From Nelumbo lutea (Eukaryota; Streptophyta; Magnoliopsida; Proteales; Nelumbonaceae), in assembly GCA_022828595.1 (NCBI GenBank), contig JAKGHH010000005.1:30578193-30642192 (forward strand): 64,000 nt of DNA, written 5' to 3'. Made by a program: the position numbers and the translations under genes. Below are positions 53,365-64,000 of this stretch, one piece after another. Under the pieces are notes generated by a model. That model did no database searches. It worked only from the letters and a program-made list of their open reading frames with translations, and was not told the origin of the DNA. Position 1 is the first letter of the stretch. Each line of letters begins with the position of its first letter.

Positions 53365-54166
53365 ATCTATGAAATTGATTATTTTGAGAATCCATCTCCT
53401 TGCTTTGCTGCTTGTGAGTATTTTGTCACATGCCTTGCTACGTGGAAATTGAACTCTTATTATGTCACTCACCCCAAATATACATAATTTTCATGCAGAA
53501 AATTCTCAAGTATTAGGATTTTGAAATTTTTAATGCTTGAGTGCATAATGCAAATCACCCAGCTAAAGGCCAGGCCTAGGCTCACCTTGTTGCTTTGAAT
53601 GGCAACCAGGCGACTTTCTTTGTTACATTCATTTGGTGACATTTAGAATGAGATTGATGATCATATGTGGTGGTTTTAAAGTGATCCATGAGAAACTTGT
53701 TATTGTCTGTCATGCACTGGCTGAAAACATAGAGAAAGCTAAGAACTATTTTGGTTGAATTCTCAAGCCAATGAAATAATAAACAAAGTAGGGCATTTGT
53801 GTTATTGCTCAATAAGAGGGCACTAATTAAATTATCACTATTTATTTTGATAAAAATATGCGCTTCATGAGATTTTCTATCATCTGTAATTCTTCATGGA
53901 GGTGGCAGAGCATGGGGAACCACTAATTGAAAGGCCACTCTATCATTCTTTAACTGTGGGTTTAAGAGTGCCAGATTAAGAGTTAAGATGTTATATCTTG
54001 CAACATTTAACTTCACAATATTATATTGGAGCCCATCCTTGAAGCTGGAGTCTCCATTTTCTCTTGAAACCTAATTTTTTAACCTTATTTTTACTTTTTT
54101 TCAGCTAAAGATTACAATATGAATGGATAAAATTTAATGACCTCACTCTTGTCATTTGGTATTCAG
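53365..54166. other. Spacer without recognisable gene
   Basis: No exon found. TTTTTTTCAGCTAAAG near 54098 is a possible acceptor, but the following bases do not read as a known protein. Confidence 0.35.
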
Positions 54167-54281
54167 GTTGTATCAACTTGTCTTACTGTCGAATGGGACG
54201 AAAGCTTTGCATGGGCATTTGAAAGCCCTCTAAAGGCCTAAAGCTTCACATCTCCTGCAAAAATAAGAGCAAGTTGGAAAG
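54167..54281 (+). pseudogene. Exon fragment of a CELLULOSE SYNTHASE INTERACTIVE-like gene (C2 domain)
   Basis: After an acceptor-like GGTATTCAG the + strand reads VVSTCLTVEWDESFAWAFES, then after a one-base loss KLHISCKNKSKLE, ending before GTAAAT. The C-terminal C2 domain of CSI proteins reads in this order (KVVS..T.EW.E.F.WAF..PPKGQKLHI.CK.K..FGK). CSI proteins link cellulose synthase complexes to microtubules. Only one exon is seen, it is frameshifted, and no armadillo-repeat exons are nearby, so this is a fragment. Confidence 0.55.
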
Positions 54282-54671
54282 GTAAATGACCTCTTGACTC
54301 ACCACCATGGATGGCTTTCTATAAAAACTGAGAATGATCCAAACAAGAAGTAGGTTACAAAAAGATTGTGGGGTTTTTTTTTTTTTATTGCATCTTGTTG
54401 TGGGGATTGATCAAATTATTGTAATCTAATTGCAGAGTTTGTTTGGTAAAGTAACAATCCAAATTGACCGGGTTGTGATGTTGGGAGCAGTGGCTACTGA
54501 GTTTTTCTAGTGTATAACCAGTCTTTACTCTCCCGTGTAATTAAATTTGTGACAGTTTCAACCCTTAGTGTGTTTAGCTCCCTTGTTATGAACTCCATGA
54601 GATAGTGGAGAAAACTCATATCCTAGGTTGAACCAAACATGGCCTTAATTTCCTCTCCATACTCCATACTT

Positions 54672-54810
54672 GATCAATAGCCTAGTGATGGTGAGGAAGA
54701 GGAAGTTATTAGTTAATACTCCTGCAATTTCATAGTCCATATTTGATCAATAGCCTAGTGATAGTGAGGAAGAGGAAGTTATTAGTTAATACTCCTGCAA
54801 TTTCTTCTAA
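54672..54810. repeat. Direct repeat of 73-bp period at the end of the peroxidase fragment
   Basis: GATCAATAGCCTAGTGAT, then GAGGAAGAGGAAGTTATTAG and ACTCCTGCAATTTC, occurs at 54672 and 54745 with few differences. The second copy contains the last codons and stop of the peroxidase fragment, so the repeat duplicated its 3' end. Confidence 0.9.
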
Positions 54811-55036
54811 TCTCCCCCTGGCTGCTGGTGGGTGGGTTAATGTTACCCAATTTTACCATGGCCACATTAAAATCCCTCATGAAGAGACCATTGTTGAGAC
54901 TATAGGACTGGACCCGCTCATCTTGCAACCCATTATTGAAGAGCTCTTGATCCAAATGAAGGAGCCTAGGCCAAGAAACAAGGTTCTGGTAGTAATTGTT
55001 GTCAAATTGATTCATGGTCTGAAGGTCAAGTGGCAC
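54782..55036 (-). pseudogene. C-terminal fragment of a class III peroxidase
   Basis: The minus strand reads PLDLQTMNQFDNNYYQNLV, LLHLDQELFNNG, and VAMVKLGNINPPTSSQGEIR ending NCRSIN and TAA. This is the C-terminal end of secretory plant peroxidases (FDNxYYxNL...LHSDQxLFNNG...F...M.KMGNI.PLTG..GEIRxNCRxxN). It keeps the natural stop and the Cys of the last disulfide. The heme-binding and catalytic exons are absent upstream, and the sequence turns unrelated just before PLDLQT. Length is about a quarter of the usual ~320 residues. Confidence 0.8.
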
Positions 55037-55039
55037 TAA

Positions 55040-55745
55040 TTAAAGGGGCATTCTACAATGTGAATTGTTTTTCTTGTTGCTGGTTCTAGAAACAAATCAA
55101 AACCATTTCGTTTGAAAACAGATTGTTTCTTAAGACAAAAACACAAAAAATATGTTCTTGGCTGCATATTTTTTGTTTTTTTTTAATTTGTTTTTTTTGT
55201 TATTTTTTAATATTTTTTCTTATCCTCAAGTCCTTGAAACCTGAACTAGTTTTTTAATATGTTTACTCCCTTCTCCATTACTCTTGTTGAAAGCTTTTTA
55301 TTGATGATAAAAGGGAAGCACCTACTGCAATGTGTCTCTATTATCATCTGTGAGCTGTAGCAGCTAGAGGCCTTTTCCCCCAATGGAGCTCTATTATCAT
55401 TTGTATATTCAGATGACTTATCTTTTCCCCCAATGGAGCTATTCTCAGTTCTAAATTTGAGCTCTATTATCATTTGTATATTGGGAATTCTTGTACTGTT
55501 AATAACAGTATTGCTGAACCTAGAATTCAACAAGAGGTTAAAAGAAAGCCAAAGACAAAAAGTTGCTATGTGATATAGAAAATCAAACTATAGAGAAAGA
55601 TTAGAAGAAAAAATAGATAACTGTCATAGAAGGGAGATACCTGGAGCAAGCTCCCAAAGTGACAATTCACCAAAACACTACTTTTCTATCAATAACAACC
55701 ATAAACTTCATTAATTGTGAAGAAAGAATGATAGAGGTACAAATT
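55040..55745. other. Spacer, partly internally repeated
   Basis: TTTTCCCCCAATGGAGCT and GAGCTCTATTATCATTTGTA each occur twice between 55370 and 55490 in a short local duplication. No gene seen. Confidence 0.5.
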
Positions 55746-56057
55746 TTACATTGCACAAAGCACTCCGTCTTGATAGACTAGTCCCAACTCCCTACCCTTA
55801 TGGCATCTTTTACATTTTCTTTTATGGTCAAGCAGCTTGAAAAACAATCCCCTAGTACAAATGGCTTCTATTGATACTTGTCTTGCTAATGCATCAGCTA
55901 ACCCATATGCTGATCTTTGAACCTGGTTGGTTCTCACTCTTATCTTCCTTACCAAGCCCTTCACTAATATCATGATACATTGGTATCTCTGGGATTTTTT
56001 CATATTATTGACCAAAACCAACCATATGAATTCCATATTCCATGGGCTGATAGGCAA
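55746..56057 (-). pseudogene. LINE-type RNase H (RVT_3) fragment
   Basis: The minus frame contains RTNQVQRSAYGLADALARQ followed by GLFFKLLDHKRKC. This matches the C-terminal part of the RNase H domain at the end of plant LINE pol proteins (VxR..N..AD.LA..). The rest of the LINE is not evident. Confidence 0.45.
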
Positions 56058-56129
56058 CTACATGGATGACTTGTTCAACTGCTCCTTTTTTTATCAGCAA
56101 CAGAAAATAGAATTAATTAGTAAGTATTG

Positions 56130-58739
56130 AAGCAGGTACAATTGGTTGCGAGTTTACAATTCAGTTATTGTTCGGCTGCTCCTTGGAAGTTATGTTGGCA
56201 TCATAAGGAACTAAAATGTTTATTCCTATGTGACTTTCTTAAATACACAACTTTCTACAGCTCCATGTTTCTTATCTCATGATTTGCCTGTGCAATAGCG
56301 CAAGCAATGGTGGTTGAAGACCAACCAGAACAACCTCTTATATCCACAATACTAAAAAAGATACATGGGAAATTAGAAGATTCTTTCATTGAATTTAAGT
56401 TGTTTTAGTGAAACCAAGCTATCTGCTTCTTTTGTAGCAATTTTAGTGTGTTTCTTTTGAATCTTGTAAACAGTGATGCTTTCTTAGTACATGCTATTCC
56501 ATATGTAAATTTTGCTTTTGTGCTTAAATTCAACTCATCAATTTGTGCTTGACAATTCCTTTCTGGGATAGTTGAAACATATGTTAATGATATTAACAAA
56601 ATTGATTGCTAGTAAGTTGTCTTATAAATTAATGGGTTCTTAACTTCTTGTGTTGAATGCTGATTGGTTTATGTACCAAATTGCTTGAAGGTTGCACAGT
56701 TACTTGGCTTAAAAGAAGCAACAAGTCTTCCCAAGAGAGCAATTCAGGTTATACTCTCTCTTAATCTATCGAGCATCATGTTGGAGCTTGTAGTCTACAC
56801 TCTAATCTCTAAATTCATTTTACCTTTTTGTGGAAGGACAGGAAATTGAGCGGAATGGACACCTTAATAAAGAAATAATCATCACACCATTTCTTGAACC
56901 TGGGGTAGAAAGTGGGATCAAACTTATCACAAGCACTTTTCGAACCTAAAAGAAGAAAAAAAAAAGTTCAGGTCAGTGTAATAAGCTTATTCCAATAACA
57001 AAGCAGTATTTGTGCTATACCAAAAGGACCCATGTGCATTGCTAAAATCAACTACTTCTCAAGGATAAATTTGTGTTCTCTTATAACAACTGAAGTTGCT
57101 AAACTGAATGACTTACTATTTTGTCTTTTAGCAAATAAGTTATTAAGCAGATTGTGAGCTCTTTTTTGGTAAGTTGTATGCCCCTTAATGGGTGAAGATG
57201 AAGTTGGATTAATTACTAAAACCTTCAAATATTCTATCATACAATTATTTTATCCACTAAAATACAAAAAAAAAAAGTTAGCAAATGGCCCCCTAGAATC
57301 CATTTACCAGAAGAAGAGTCAATATTATTGAAAGCTCCATCTGTATTTTCCCCATTTTACACAAATTTGTGTAATGCAAGGTCCTTTAGAATATGATTTC
57401 CAAGTTAAGCTTTTACTTAAAATGCTTTAAAGATTTTGAAGACTTAGGCTCCATAAGAAAATTTCACCATTTTAATAACTAAATTCCATTTACTATGAAA
57501 ATATAAAAATTTTCATATCAAACAATGTTTCATGAAAAGAAGCTAATTAGAAAAGGCCAGAAAAACAGTTGTTTGTCCCCAAGGCATATACCGTGTGGAA
57601 GTGCTTGACTTCATCCTCAAAAATGTTGGAAGGAGTCAAATCAGTGTCACCACCAAACGAGGTATTGTAAGGCTATGCCCTTCCTATATAAATTGTTTAT
57701 ATTGAGTCTAATTGAGGTACTATGTTATATCCTACAAAATTAAGTGATTAGTGGGAGAAATAACAAGGTATTGTAAGGCTGGTTTAAGAAGAGGGACTGC
57801 AAGGTTCATACCTGTGGATGGGAGGAATTTGGTGGCAATAGAGTTATGGTTGCTAATAAACTTGGGCTGTTACAAGGCACTAATTTGAAGAAATATGAAT
57901 AGGCAGCTGGGTTGTTTTAGATTTACTCCACTTTTTAGGACCCAAGTTAAGGTGGTAGAATGGGAACAAGGCACATTAAAGAGTTGAACATGCTTTCCCT
58001 CATAAACCTTGGTGGCTTGCAGGTGAAGCTGGCTTTATTCATATTCACCTGACATGTTGACAATTATTCATATTGTTAACCTGGGTTTATGCTGTTAGTT
58101 TGGTTTCAGATTTGAATCCCAAGTTTTGTTCTTAAACATCGTCCTTCAGCTGGTTATTTTCACATGTACTCAAATTGGGTTTACAGCCACTGAGGTGGAT
58201 AGTTTTTAATTTCAATTTTGTTTATTTACCAAAAAAGAACTCAAATTAGGTTTGCAGGAATAAGCCACATTTCATCATCTGCACACATGTGCAAATGATA
58301 GGGACATGCATATTGGTTTTGGTCTATTTAAAGTTGGAACTTTAAGTTGTACTTTCAATTGGTCAAAATTTAGAGCATTTTTAATTTCCACTTTGTACTT
58401 TCATTATGGTACCTTGGATTATGCCATTGGTTTCCTTATACCTTTTTTTGAAACTAAGTATTACTGTATCAGTTAACATCTAAATTAATAAGATAGCAGA
58501 GATGGTTGACTTAAATTTGACAATTCTGATATTATTTTAAGAAATTATTGGCATCAAGAAACCTTGGCTTTAAACACAAATTTTCTAGTGTCAGGTAAAA
58601 TCCTTCTCTTTAGTTCATTCGTACCATCTTATGATGAAGTTTGTCATGAATATGATTCTCTCGGACATTAGGGGTGGAATGGATGAATGAATGAATGCAT
58701 GCATTGGAGTGTTTTGTTCTTTATAGGTGACCTTTCCCC
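56130..58739. other. Long spacer without recognised gene
   Basis: A + frame near 56664-56750 (KVAQLLGLKEATSLPKRAIQ) looks exon-like but I cannot name it. GGTATTGTAAGGCT occurs twice (57661 and 57767). Otherwise AT-rich sequence with poly-A/T tracts. Confidence 0.4.
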
Positions 58740-59750
58740 TGAACCCACTCCCCGTAACCACTGCAATCCACCACCGAAAACTGGCACGAAATCAGCCCCG
58801 AAACTATCAACCTTGACCCATACCATTGCTACAATTTTCAGCTAAAAACCTACTCAAACTCAGTCCAAAACCTCACCGTTTGAACCCTTCCATCTTTTGT
58901 ATTTTTGCATCAAAACACCAATCCTGAAACCATCATCCTTGACCCATCTAAGAGCTGAAAATCAGCCCCGAAGCCGAAACCATCGACCGTGACTCATACT
59001 ATTGCTGTAATTTGCAACAGAAAAACTAGTATGAAATTAGCCCCGAGCCCACCTTCTTCAACCTGTCCACCTGCTGTATTTTTGCAGCAAGTTTTCGGAT
59101 CTGAATCTGCTCTCAGAAACCTGTGCCATCGCTGCAATTTGCAGCAGAAAATTGGTGTGAAACAGCCCCGAACCCGCCTTCCTTAACCTGTCTATCTGCT
59201 GAATTTATCTCAACAAAAAACAACCTCAAACTGGCTCCCGGTAACCCGTGCCACTGCTGCACTGTACAAAACCAACCCCGGACCCACCTTCATTTATCCT
59301 CCTATCTGCTGAATTTTTCTTAGCAGAAGCCAGCCTCAACCCTGCTCCCGGTAACCCGTGCCGCTGGTGCAATTTGCAGCAGAAAATTGGCATAAAACCA
59401 GCCCAAATACTGTTTTTTTTCCAGTCGAAGCCAGCCTCGAACACCACTCTCGATAACCTGCGCCGCTGTTGCAATTTGCAGAAAACTGGTGTGAAACCAG
59501 CCCAAACCCAACTCCTTTAAACCCTCTTATCTACTCAGCAGAAACCAGCCTTAGAACCCGCTCCCGGTAACCCGTGAACCGCTGTAATTTGTAGCAAAAA
59601 TCTGACGCGAAACTAGTCCCAAACCCACCTCCTTTAAACCTTATACCCACTGCTTTTTTTTTAAAGCAAAAAAATAGACCTAAGCCACACTCCCTCCACC
59701 TCAACTTGTAGTAAGAAACCAGATCCAATCTGCCCAAACTTAACCCCAAC
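58740..59750. repeat. Degenerate satellite of roughly 100-130 bp units
   Basis: Anchors of the form GGTAACCCGTGCCRCTGCTGCAATTTGCAGCAGAAA recur at about 58986, 59117, 59238, 59349, 59451 and 59565, with weaker ones near 58752, 58812 and 58931. Each unit also has AACCCACCTCCTT.AACC and CAGCCTCAA.CC blocks. Strand-biased C-rich composition; open frames here are by-products of the repeat. Confidence 0.75.
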
Positions 59751-59832
59751 CTAGCTAACCCAACCTATTCAAACCAACTTAAACCTAGACCCAACTCAAC
59801 TTAACCTGACCCAACCTAGCTGAACTTGACTT
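59751..59832. repeat. CCCAACCTA-type short repeat
   Basis: Runs of variants CCAACCTAGCTAACCCAACC and CTTAACCTGACCCAACCTAG follow the satellite. A low-complexity C/A-rich tail, possibly its edge. Confidence 0.6.
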
Positions 59833-60469
59833 GGAGTCCGCAATTTTAGAATTAAAAGATGCTTTAAATAAGTTCATATGTGCTTTTTATAGGTGACATT
59901 GTGCTATTTACATCTCTTCATATTAGAATATTATTTTTAACAATTTATTTGGGAAGTAAAATTTCATTACTTGTTTGTTTACAAATTCACATACAATTAT
60001 TTTTATTTCATATTTCTTGCTTTATGTCATTAGATAGACAAAAACTATTAATTTACAAAAATTATACCTATTTATTTTGTTTTTTTTTTTTGTTGTTTTT
60101 CTTTATAGATTGTAGAGGAAGAGGATTGGATGAAGAGTATAAAGAGCAATTTCTTTTTTTATATGTTAAAAGGAATTTCTTTTGAACTATATTTGATCTG
60201 TAGGTTGTTAAAAAAGAAGTCATTTAGTGAAAAGGAAGAAGGAATATAATGAGGGCTGAATGTTGTGTTTTTTGTTTATTTTTGTTCTTAAAATGATGAT
60301 GGGAGTCAATTGGGTCTATTCACAATTTATGGATTAGGTGTATCTTTTAGATGAAACATATAGGTTTTATGATTTGATTGAAGAATCTATTTTCATATAG
60401 GTGTATTAATTGGATTTTTTATGAAACAATATTCACAATATATTGCATTTTTTTAGAAAAAAAAGTTGG

Positions 60470-60680
60470 AACCTTTTTAGAGGTGGCTAAAAGTGCCTCT
60501 AAATGTCAAGGCATTCGCCTCAAAATCATTTAAAGGCGTTTGAATGTGCCTCTAAATTGAATTTTCAAAGACATTTATAATTACCTCTATATAGGACTTT
60601 TAGCATCAGTGCAATAGAGGCAGTTGTATGTGCATTTAAAAGTTCAATTTAGAGGTGGATTTGTCTAAAACATTTAGCGA
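60470..60680. other. Possible DNA-transposon subterminal region with repeated GCCTCTAAA
   Basis: TTTTTAGAGGTGGC, GTGCCTCTAAATG, GTGCCTCTAAATTGAA, TTACCTCTAT, ATAGAGGCAG and CAATTTAGAGGTGGAT occur in both orientations within 200 bases. This is the pattern of CACTA or Mutator-like subterminal motifs. The ends are not identified. Confidence 0.35.
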
Positions 60681-60697
60681 TAGGTATTGGCATGAGC

Positions 60698-60878
60698 TGT
60701 AAACTAGGAGAGTATCCCTTAATTATGGGATAACTCTTATCATAATAATTTGTATGTAACTAGGAAAGGAAGAACAAGATAGTTTGGGTGTAACTAGGAG
60801 AGGTGTGTATATAATCCATTCGTTGCAAAGGAAAAATCAAGAAAGAAGAAGAGATTTCTCCTTCTACTCGAATTATCA
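60698..60878 (+). mobile_element. 5' LTR of the Copia element
   Basis: About 181 bp, TGTAAACTAGG...AATTATCA. It contains GTGTGTATATAATCCA (TATA, near 60805) and the internal repeat TGTAACTAGGAAAGG / TGTAACTAGGAGAGG. The right border is set by the primer site; the left border is inferred from TG. Confidence 0.6.
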
Positions 60879-60889
60879 TGGTATCAGAG
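60879..60889 (+). other. Primer-binding site (tRNA-iMet type)
   Basis: TGGTATCAGAG directly after the LTR, complementary to the 3' end of plant initiator tRNA-Met, the usual Copia primer. Confidence 0.9.
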
Positions 60890-60929
60890 TGTCACGGTCC
60901 GTGACAAACTTGTTTTCCTGATCACTGCG

Positions 60930-61650
60930 AAGTCTTGGTCGCCGGTGGGTGACCATTGCTACTACTGCTGCAAGTCCGGCGGTTGCTCTATCGTGTGGTT
61001 TGTTTTTTCTTTCCCTTCTACCCAGAACTATCAACTCCACCACGGTCGCCGGTGGTTGACGCTAATATTGCCACTGGGAACTCTTGCTGAGTGCAACCCG
61101 CCTCCTCTTCACATCAGAACTGTTGATTCCACCGTGATCACCGGTGGTTGGCCGCTACTACTGCCGCTGCAAGTCCGGTAGTTGATCTGCCAGATCTCGC
61201 CGTCTCACCATGTCACCGGTGGTTGGCCTCTGATATCGCCACTGCAAATTCTTGCTGAGTGCAACCCGCCTCGTCCTCCTGATCGCTGCAAAATCTTGGA
61301 CTCGCCTGCATCTTCGCAATCTGCAACGATCGAACAGAACATCGCTCTCTAACACTCAGCGTTAGGTGCGATTGTCGACTCCCTTCTCGCCATCTCACCG
61401 TGGTCGCCGGTGGTTGGATGTTGCTACTACCGCTGCAAGTCTGGTGGTTGCTCTGCCAGATCTCGCTGTCTCACCGTGGTCGCCAGTGGTTGGTCGTTGA
61501 TATCGCCGCTACAAATTCTTGCTGAGTGCAACCCGGCTCGTCCTCTTGATCGCTGTGAAGTCTCGGACTCGCCTGCTTCTTCGCAATCTGCAACGACCGA
61601 ACATCGCTCTCTAACACTCAACGTTAGGTGCGATTGTTGACTCCCTTCTA
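60930..61650. repeat. Tandem 262-bp repeat in the Copia leader
   Basis: GTTAGGTGCGATTG at 61361 and 61623 marks two full units. Each contains CACCGTGGTCGCC.GTGGTTG, CTGCAAGTC.GGTGGTTG, TTCTTGCTGAGTGCAACCC and TCTCTAACACTCA. A diverged partial unit lies at about 60935-61140. Non-coding leader between primer site and gag. Confidence 0.85.
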
Positions 61651-61694
61651 TTCCAAAACGCCATCGGCAAGAACACCCTTCGGTAGACACAACC

Positions 61695-62690
61695 ATGTCT
61701 GATTCGGAAACCTCAGATCCGTTTGGAGAACAACGGCCCAATCCTACCCTCACTGAACCTACCCTCACTGAATTGACCACCAGAATGACTAAGCTCCTAC
61801 ACCGACCGACCCCGACTGCAGAGACCTCCGCCGCTCAGATCGGCATTAAGTTGGATGGCACCAACTATGATCTTTGGTCCCAAGTTGTTGAAATGTCTAT
61901 CTCTGGTAGAGACAAATTGGGATATATTAATGGCGAACTTCCTTATCCTCCACAGACTGACCCAAGCTTTTGAAGGTGGCGCACCGACAATGCTATTGTC
62001 AAGGGATGGTTAATTAACTCCATGGACGTATCCTTGATTGGTAACTTTATTCGATTCCCTACAGTAAAGATGGTGTGGGATTCTGTTGCTACTAGGTACT
62101 TTGATGGCAGCGATACCTCGCAAGTATACGACCTCTAGTGCCATGTGACCCGCTTGCGCCAGTCTGGAGGGTCTCTTGAAAAGTATTATGATGATCTCTA
62201 AGGTTTGTGGCGAGAAATTGATTTTTGCCGTCCAAATCCGATGGAGTGTGTGGTGGACATTCAACGGTACAATACTCTTCTTCAAGAAGAGAGAGTGTAC
62301 ATCTTCTTGGATGGCCTTGATGACAGATTAGACAAGATACGGGCAGATGTACTCCAAATGCATCTGCTTCCCACTATTGAGCAAGCATACGCACATGTTC
62401 GGAGAGAAGCTATCCGACAAAGGGTCATGATCACCGGTAACAATATTGAAACTCTGGGAGTTGTTTTAGCCTCTAGAGGCGTTAAAACTGGGCAACTTAC
62501 GCCCCTCCTCAACGGGTTATCTGTCTTTAAGCAACGAAAAATCTAGTACGTCCTCTAAATCTCGAACATCTTCTGGTGGAACTAAGTGTTCTCATTGTAG
62601 TAACTCAAAGCATACCCAAGAGAATTGCTTCAAGCTACATGGCTATCCCGACTGGTGGCATGAACTGAAAGAATGGTAGGATCCATCTAA
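61695..62690 (+). pseudogene. Copia gag (UBN2-type) with stops
   Basis: Starts MSDSETSDPFGEQRP, then KLDGTNYDLWSQVVEMSISG (the LxGxNYxxWS motif of Copia gag), a stop after DPSF, IVKGWLINSMDVSLIGNF, RLRQSGGSLEKYYDDL, EERVYIFLDGLDDRLDKIRA. A CX2CX4HX4C zinc knuckle (CSHCSNSKHTQENC) near 62590 and GYPDWWHELK follow in a shifted frame. At least three stops and one frameshift. Confidence 0.85.
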
Positions 62691-62735
62691 TGGATGCCAT
62701 AAAGGTTACGGAATGGGTGGAAGAATTTCATAAAT

Positions 62736-64000
62736 TTTCATACCTTCTCCCATCTGGGAATCATATTCCCTTTATTTTGAATACAATATTCAAGGTTTTT
62801 ACTTGAACCATAATCAATCCAGATCTGAACCAAAAGATAAAAGGGAGAAATATACCTGATCTAGAGAAGCAGTATCTCCCAAAGTTGGTGTTCACGCCCA
62901 AAGAATGCACCAAGATCCGTTCCTGCTGAAGATGACACAGCTGTGGATGGAACAGAACCAGCAGGGTGTGTCCTACACACTGGATCCTTCACAAGAATCC
63001 TCTGGAAACTCTGAACACCGAATCTTCTTCAATCTTTCTTGCAAGACTGATGTGAAGAACTGATTTCTTGACTTCCTATTGTTGCAAAGATCGAATCTCG
63101 CAAGGGTGAATGGCGGCGGCAGGAGGAGAACTCCAGGGACGAAGATGGCTGAACTGTTTTTTTTTCTCTCTGGAGTATGAATGAGATCTAATCTCAATTC
63201 GCAGGGAGTTTTCTTTCACCAAAACCCTAGTTCAAATTCTGATGTCTTTTCTCTCATGTTTTTCTCCTCCTTTCTTCTTGATTAAGAAAACCTCCTAATT
63301 AGGAGTTATCCCAATCCAAATCAATTTTGGATAGGGGATTATCTTAATCCTATCTGCAGATTAAGTTAGTTTACTCCTGATCTTATCAAGAGGTTACCAG
63401 ATTCAAATCTAATTTGAATTTGGTCTCCTAGAGTGGATAAGGTCAAAGGCCCAATCCTTTTACTAACATTAATCTCAGATTCGCCCTATAAATGGGTGAT
63501 CATATCAGCCCAGCTTGTAATGGGCTTTTGGCCCATTAAGTGTTCAATGTTTAACTAGTTTCCAATCCGCTGCCCAGTTGGGCTTCTTTGTTTGGCGTGG
63601 GATCCAAGCATTGATCTACACATCAGGCACATGGGTTCGGCCTAGCCTTTAATACAAGGCCCAGCCGAATTCACTGAAAGACTCAGTAAACCCCTGAGCC
63701 CATCATATGGACCCTATGGGCCCAACACTTACATTAAGTGGTCCCTAGGCCAAGCCATCTTATAAAAACCCAGGGACTATGGGCAAATGCAAGATTAGCC
63801 CATCAAGTACTACCCTAAATGGTCTTACACTTAACCTCTCAGCCCTTAATGATCAAGCACTGCCCGACAAGAGAGGACCTCTCCCTCGGCTGTAAGGAAC
63901 AGTGTCGCACTCTCCACTCACATGGATCTCGGGAATTAAAACTATTTGCAAACAATTCGAAACCGTACATATATATAAAATATAAATATATTAATTTTGC
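62736..64000 (-). mobile_element. LTR-retrotransposon-like non-coding sequence running off the window
   Basis: Begins where Copia gag ends. Read on minus it has a G/A-rich leader-like part (around 63150-62890) preceded by CCTAATTAGGAGGTTTTCTT and GGGCTTTTGGCCCAATAAG-like blocks upstream, the general make-up of an LTR and leader. No coding frame or second end is in the window, so family and borders are open. Confidence 0.3.

Larger units (their letters stand above)
60698..62735 (+). mobile_element. Copia element: 5' LTR, leader and gag, then truncated
   Basis: A short LTR ending TCGAATTATCA is followed directly by the initiator-tRNA-Met primer site TGGTATCAGAG, a long repetitive leader and a UBN2-type gag. 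After the zinc knuckle, coding stops at about 62690 and a different LTR-like sequence begins, so protease, integrase and RT are missing. Confidence 0.8.

Noticed and set aside
59226..59749. Minus-strand frames of 60-80 codons in the satellite (GLGWF..., RVTGSRVEAGF...)
   Set aside because: They repeat with the satellite unit and have no independent support.
1..64000. A novel defence, phage or biosynthetic system
   Set aside because: No operon-like gene sets, toxin-antitoxin pairs, phage modules or pathway enzymes are visible; the accessory content is transposable elements and gene fragments.

Overview
This window is nuclear DNA of a flowering plant. The evidence is spliced GT-AG genes, abundant LTR retrotransposons of the plant Copia, Tat and Athila lineages, MITEs with Tourist-like and hAT-like ends, a CACTA end, and pieces of plant-specific gene families. 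I cannot name the species. The repeat-rich intergenic space and one intron of nearly 7 kb suggest a medium to large genome. I see no bacterial operon, CRISPR array, rRNA or tRNA gene.

Layout. About 1-3190: a decayed Copia element on +, with a small MITE inside its reverse transcriptase. 4058-12027 (-): the only apparently intact host gene, a LAX PANICLE 2-like nuclear protein with a C-terminal RAWUL domain, in four exons. Its third intron (6,853 nt) carries at least six MITE-type insertions. 12028-15560: the likely promoter of that gene, then AT-rich degenerate tandem repeats. 15841-25450: a full-length but defective Tat/Gypsy element on -, inserted in an older repeat. 27300-37440: a three-layer nest. 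A LINE-like remnant holds a hAT-type MITE (8-bp TSD), which holds a second Tat element on + (28011-36702, TSD GAGCC). 39016 to about 45420: an Athila-type Gypsy element on - with one LTR and nearly open pol. It is fused at its protease end to the antisense ORF of a third Tat remnant, whose LTR lies at 47790-48192. 48440-48622: a CACTA end. 48625-51225: a heavily mutated Gypsy pol on -. 52960-53356: a hAT-type MITE with 8-bp TSD. 54167-56057: three short gene or TE fragments (C2 domain of a CELLULOSE SYNTHASE INTERACTIVE-like gene, C-terminus of a class III peroxidase, LINE RNase H). 58740-59750: a degenerate satellite of roughly 100-130 bp units. 60698-62735: 5' LTR, leader and gag of a Copia element, cut off by another LTR-like sequence that runs to the window end.

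Biology. The host gene is probably a transcriptional or developmental cofactor: it has LxLxL (EAR-like) repeats and a RAWUL fold, and its founding relatives act in axillary meristem formation. The most system-like non-host feature is the antisense ORF shared by the Tat elements. It lies between integrase and the 3' LTR, runs opposite to pol and has introns at a matching place. In two copies it is preceded by a TATA-like box on its own strand, so these elements appear to carry a second, oppositely directed transcription unit. Such antisense ORFs are known in Tat-lineage elements; I found no clearly new system. All calls come from reading the sequence by eye; no database search was made.
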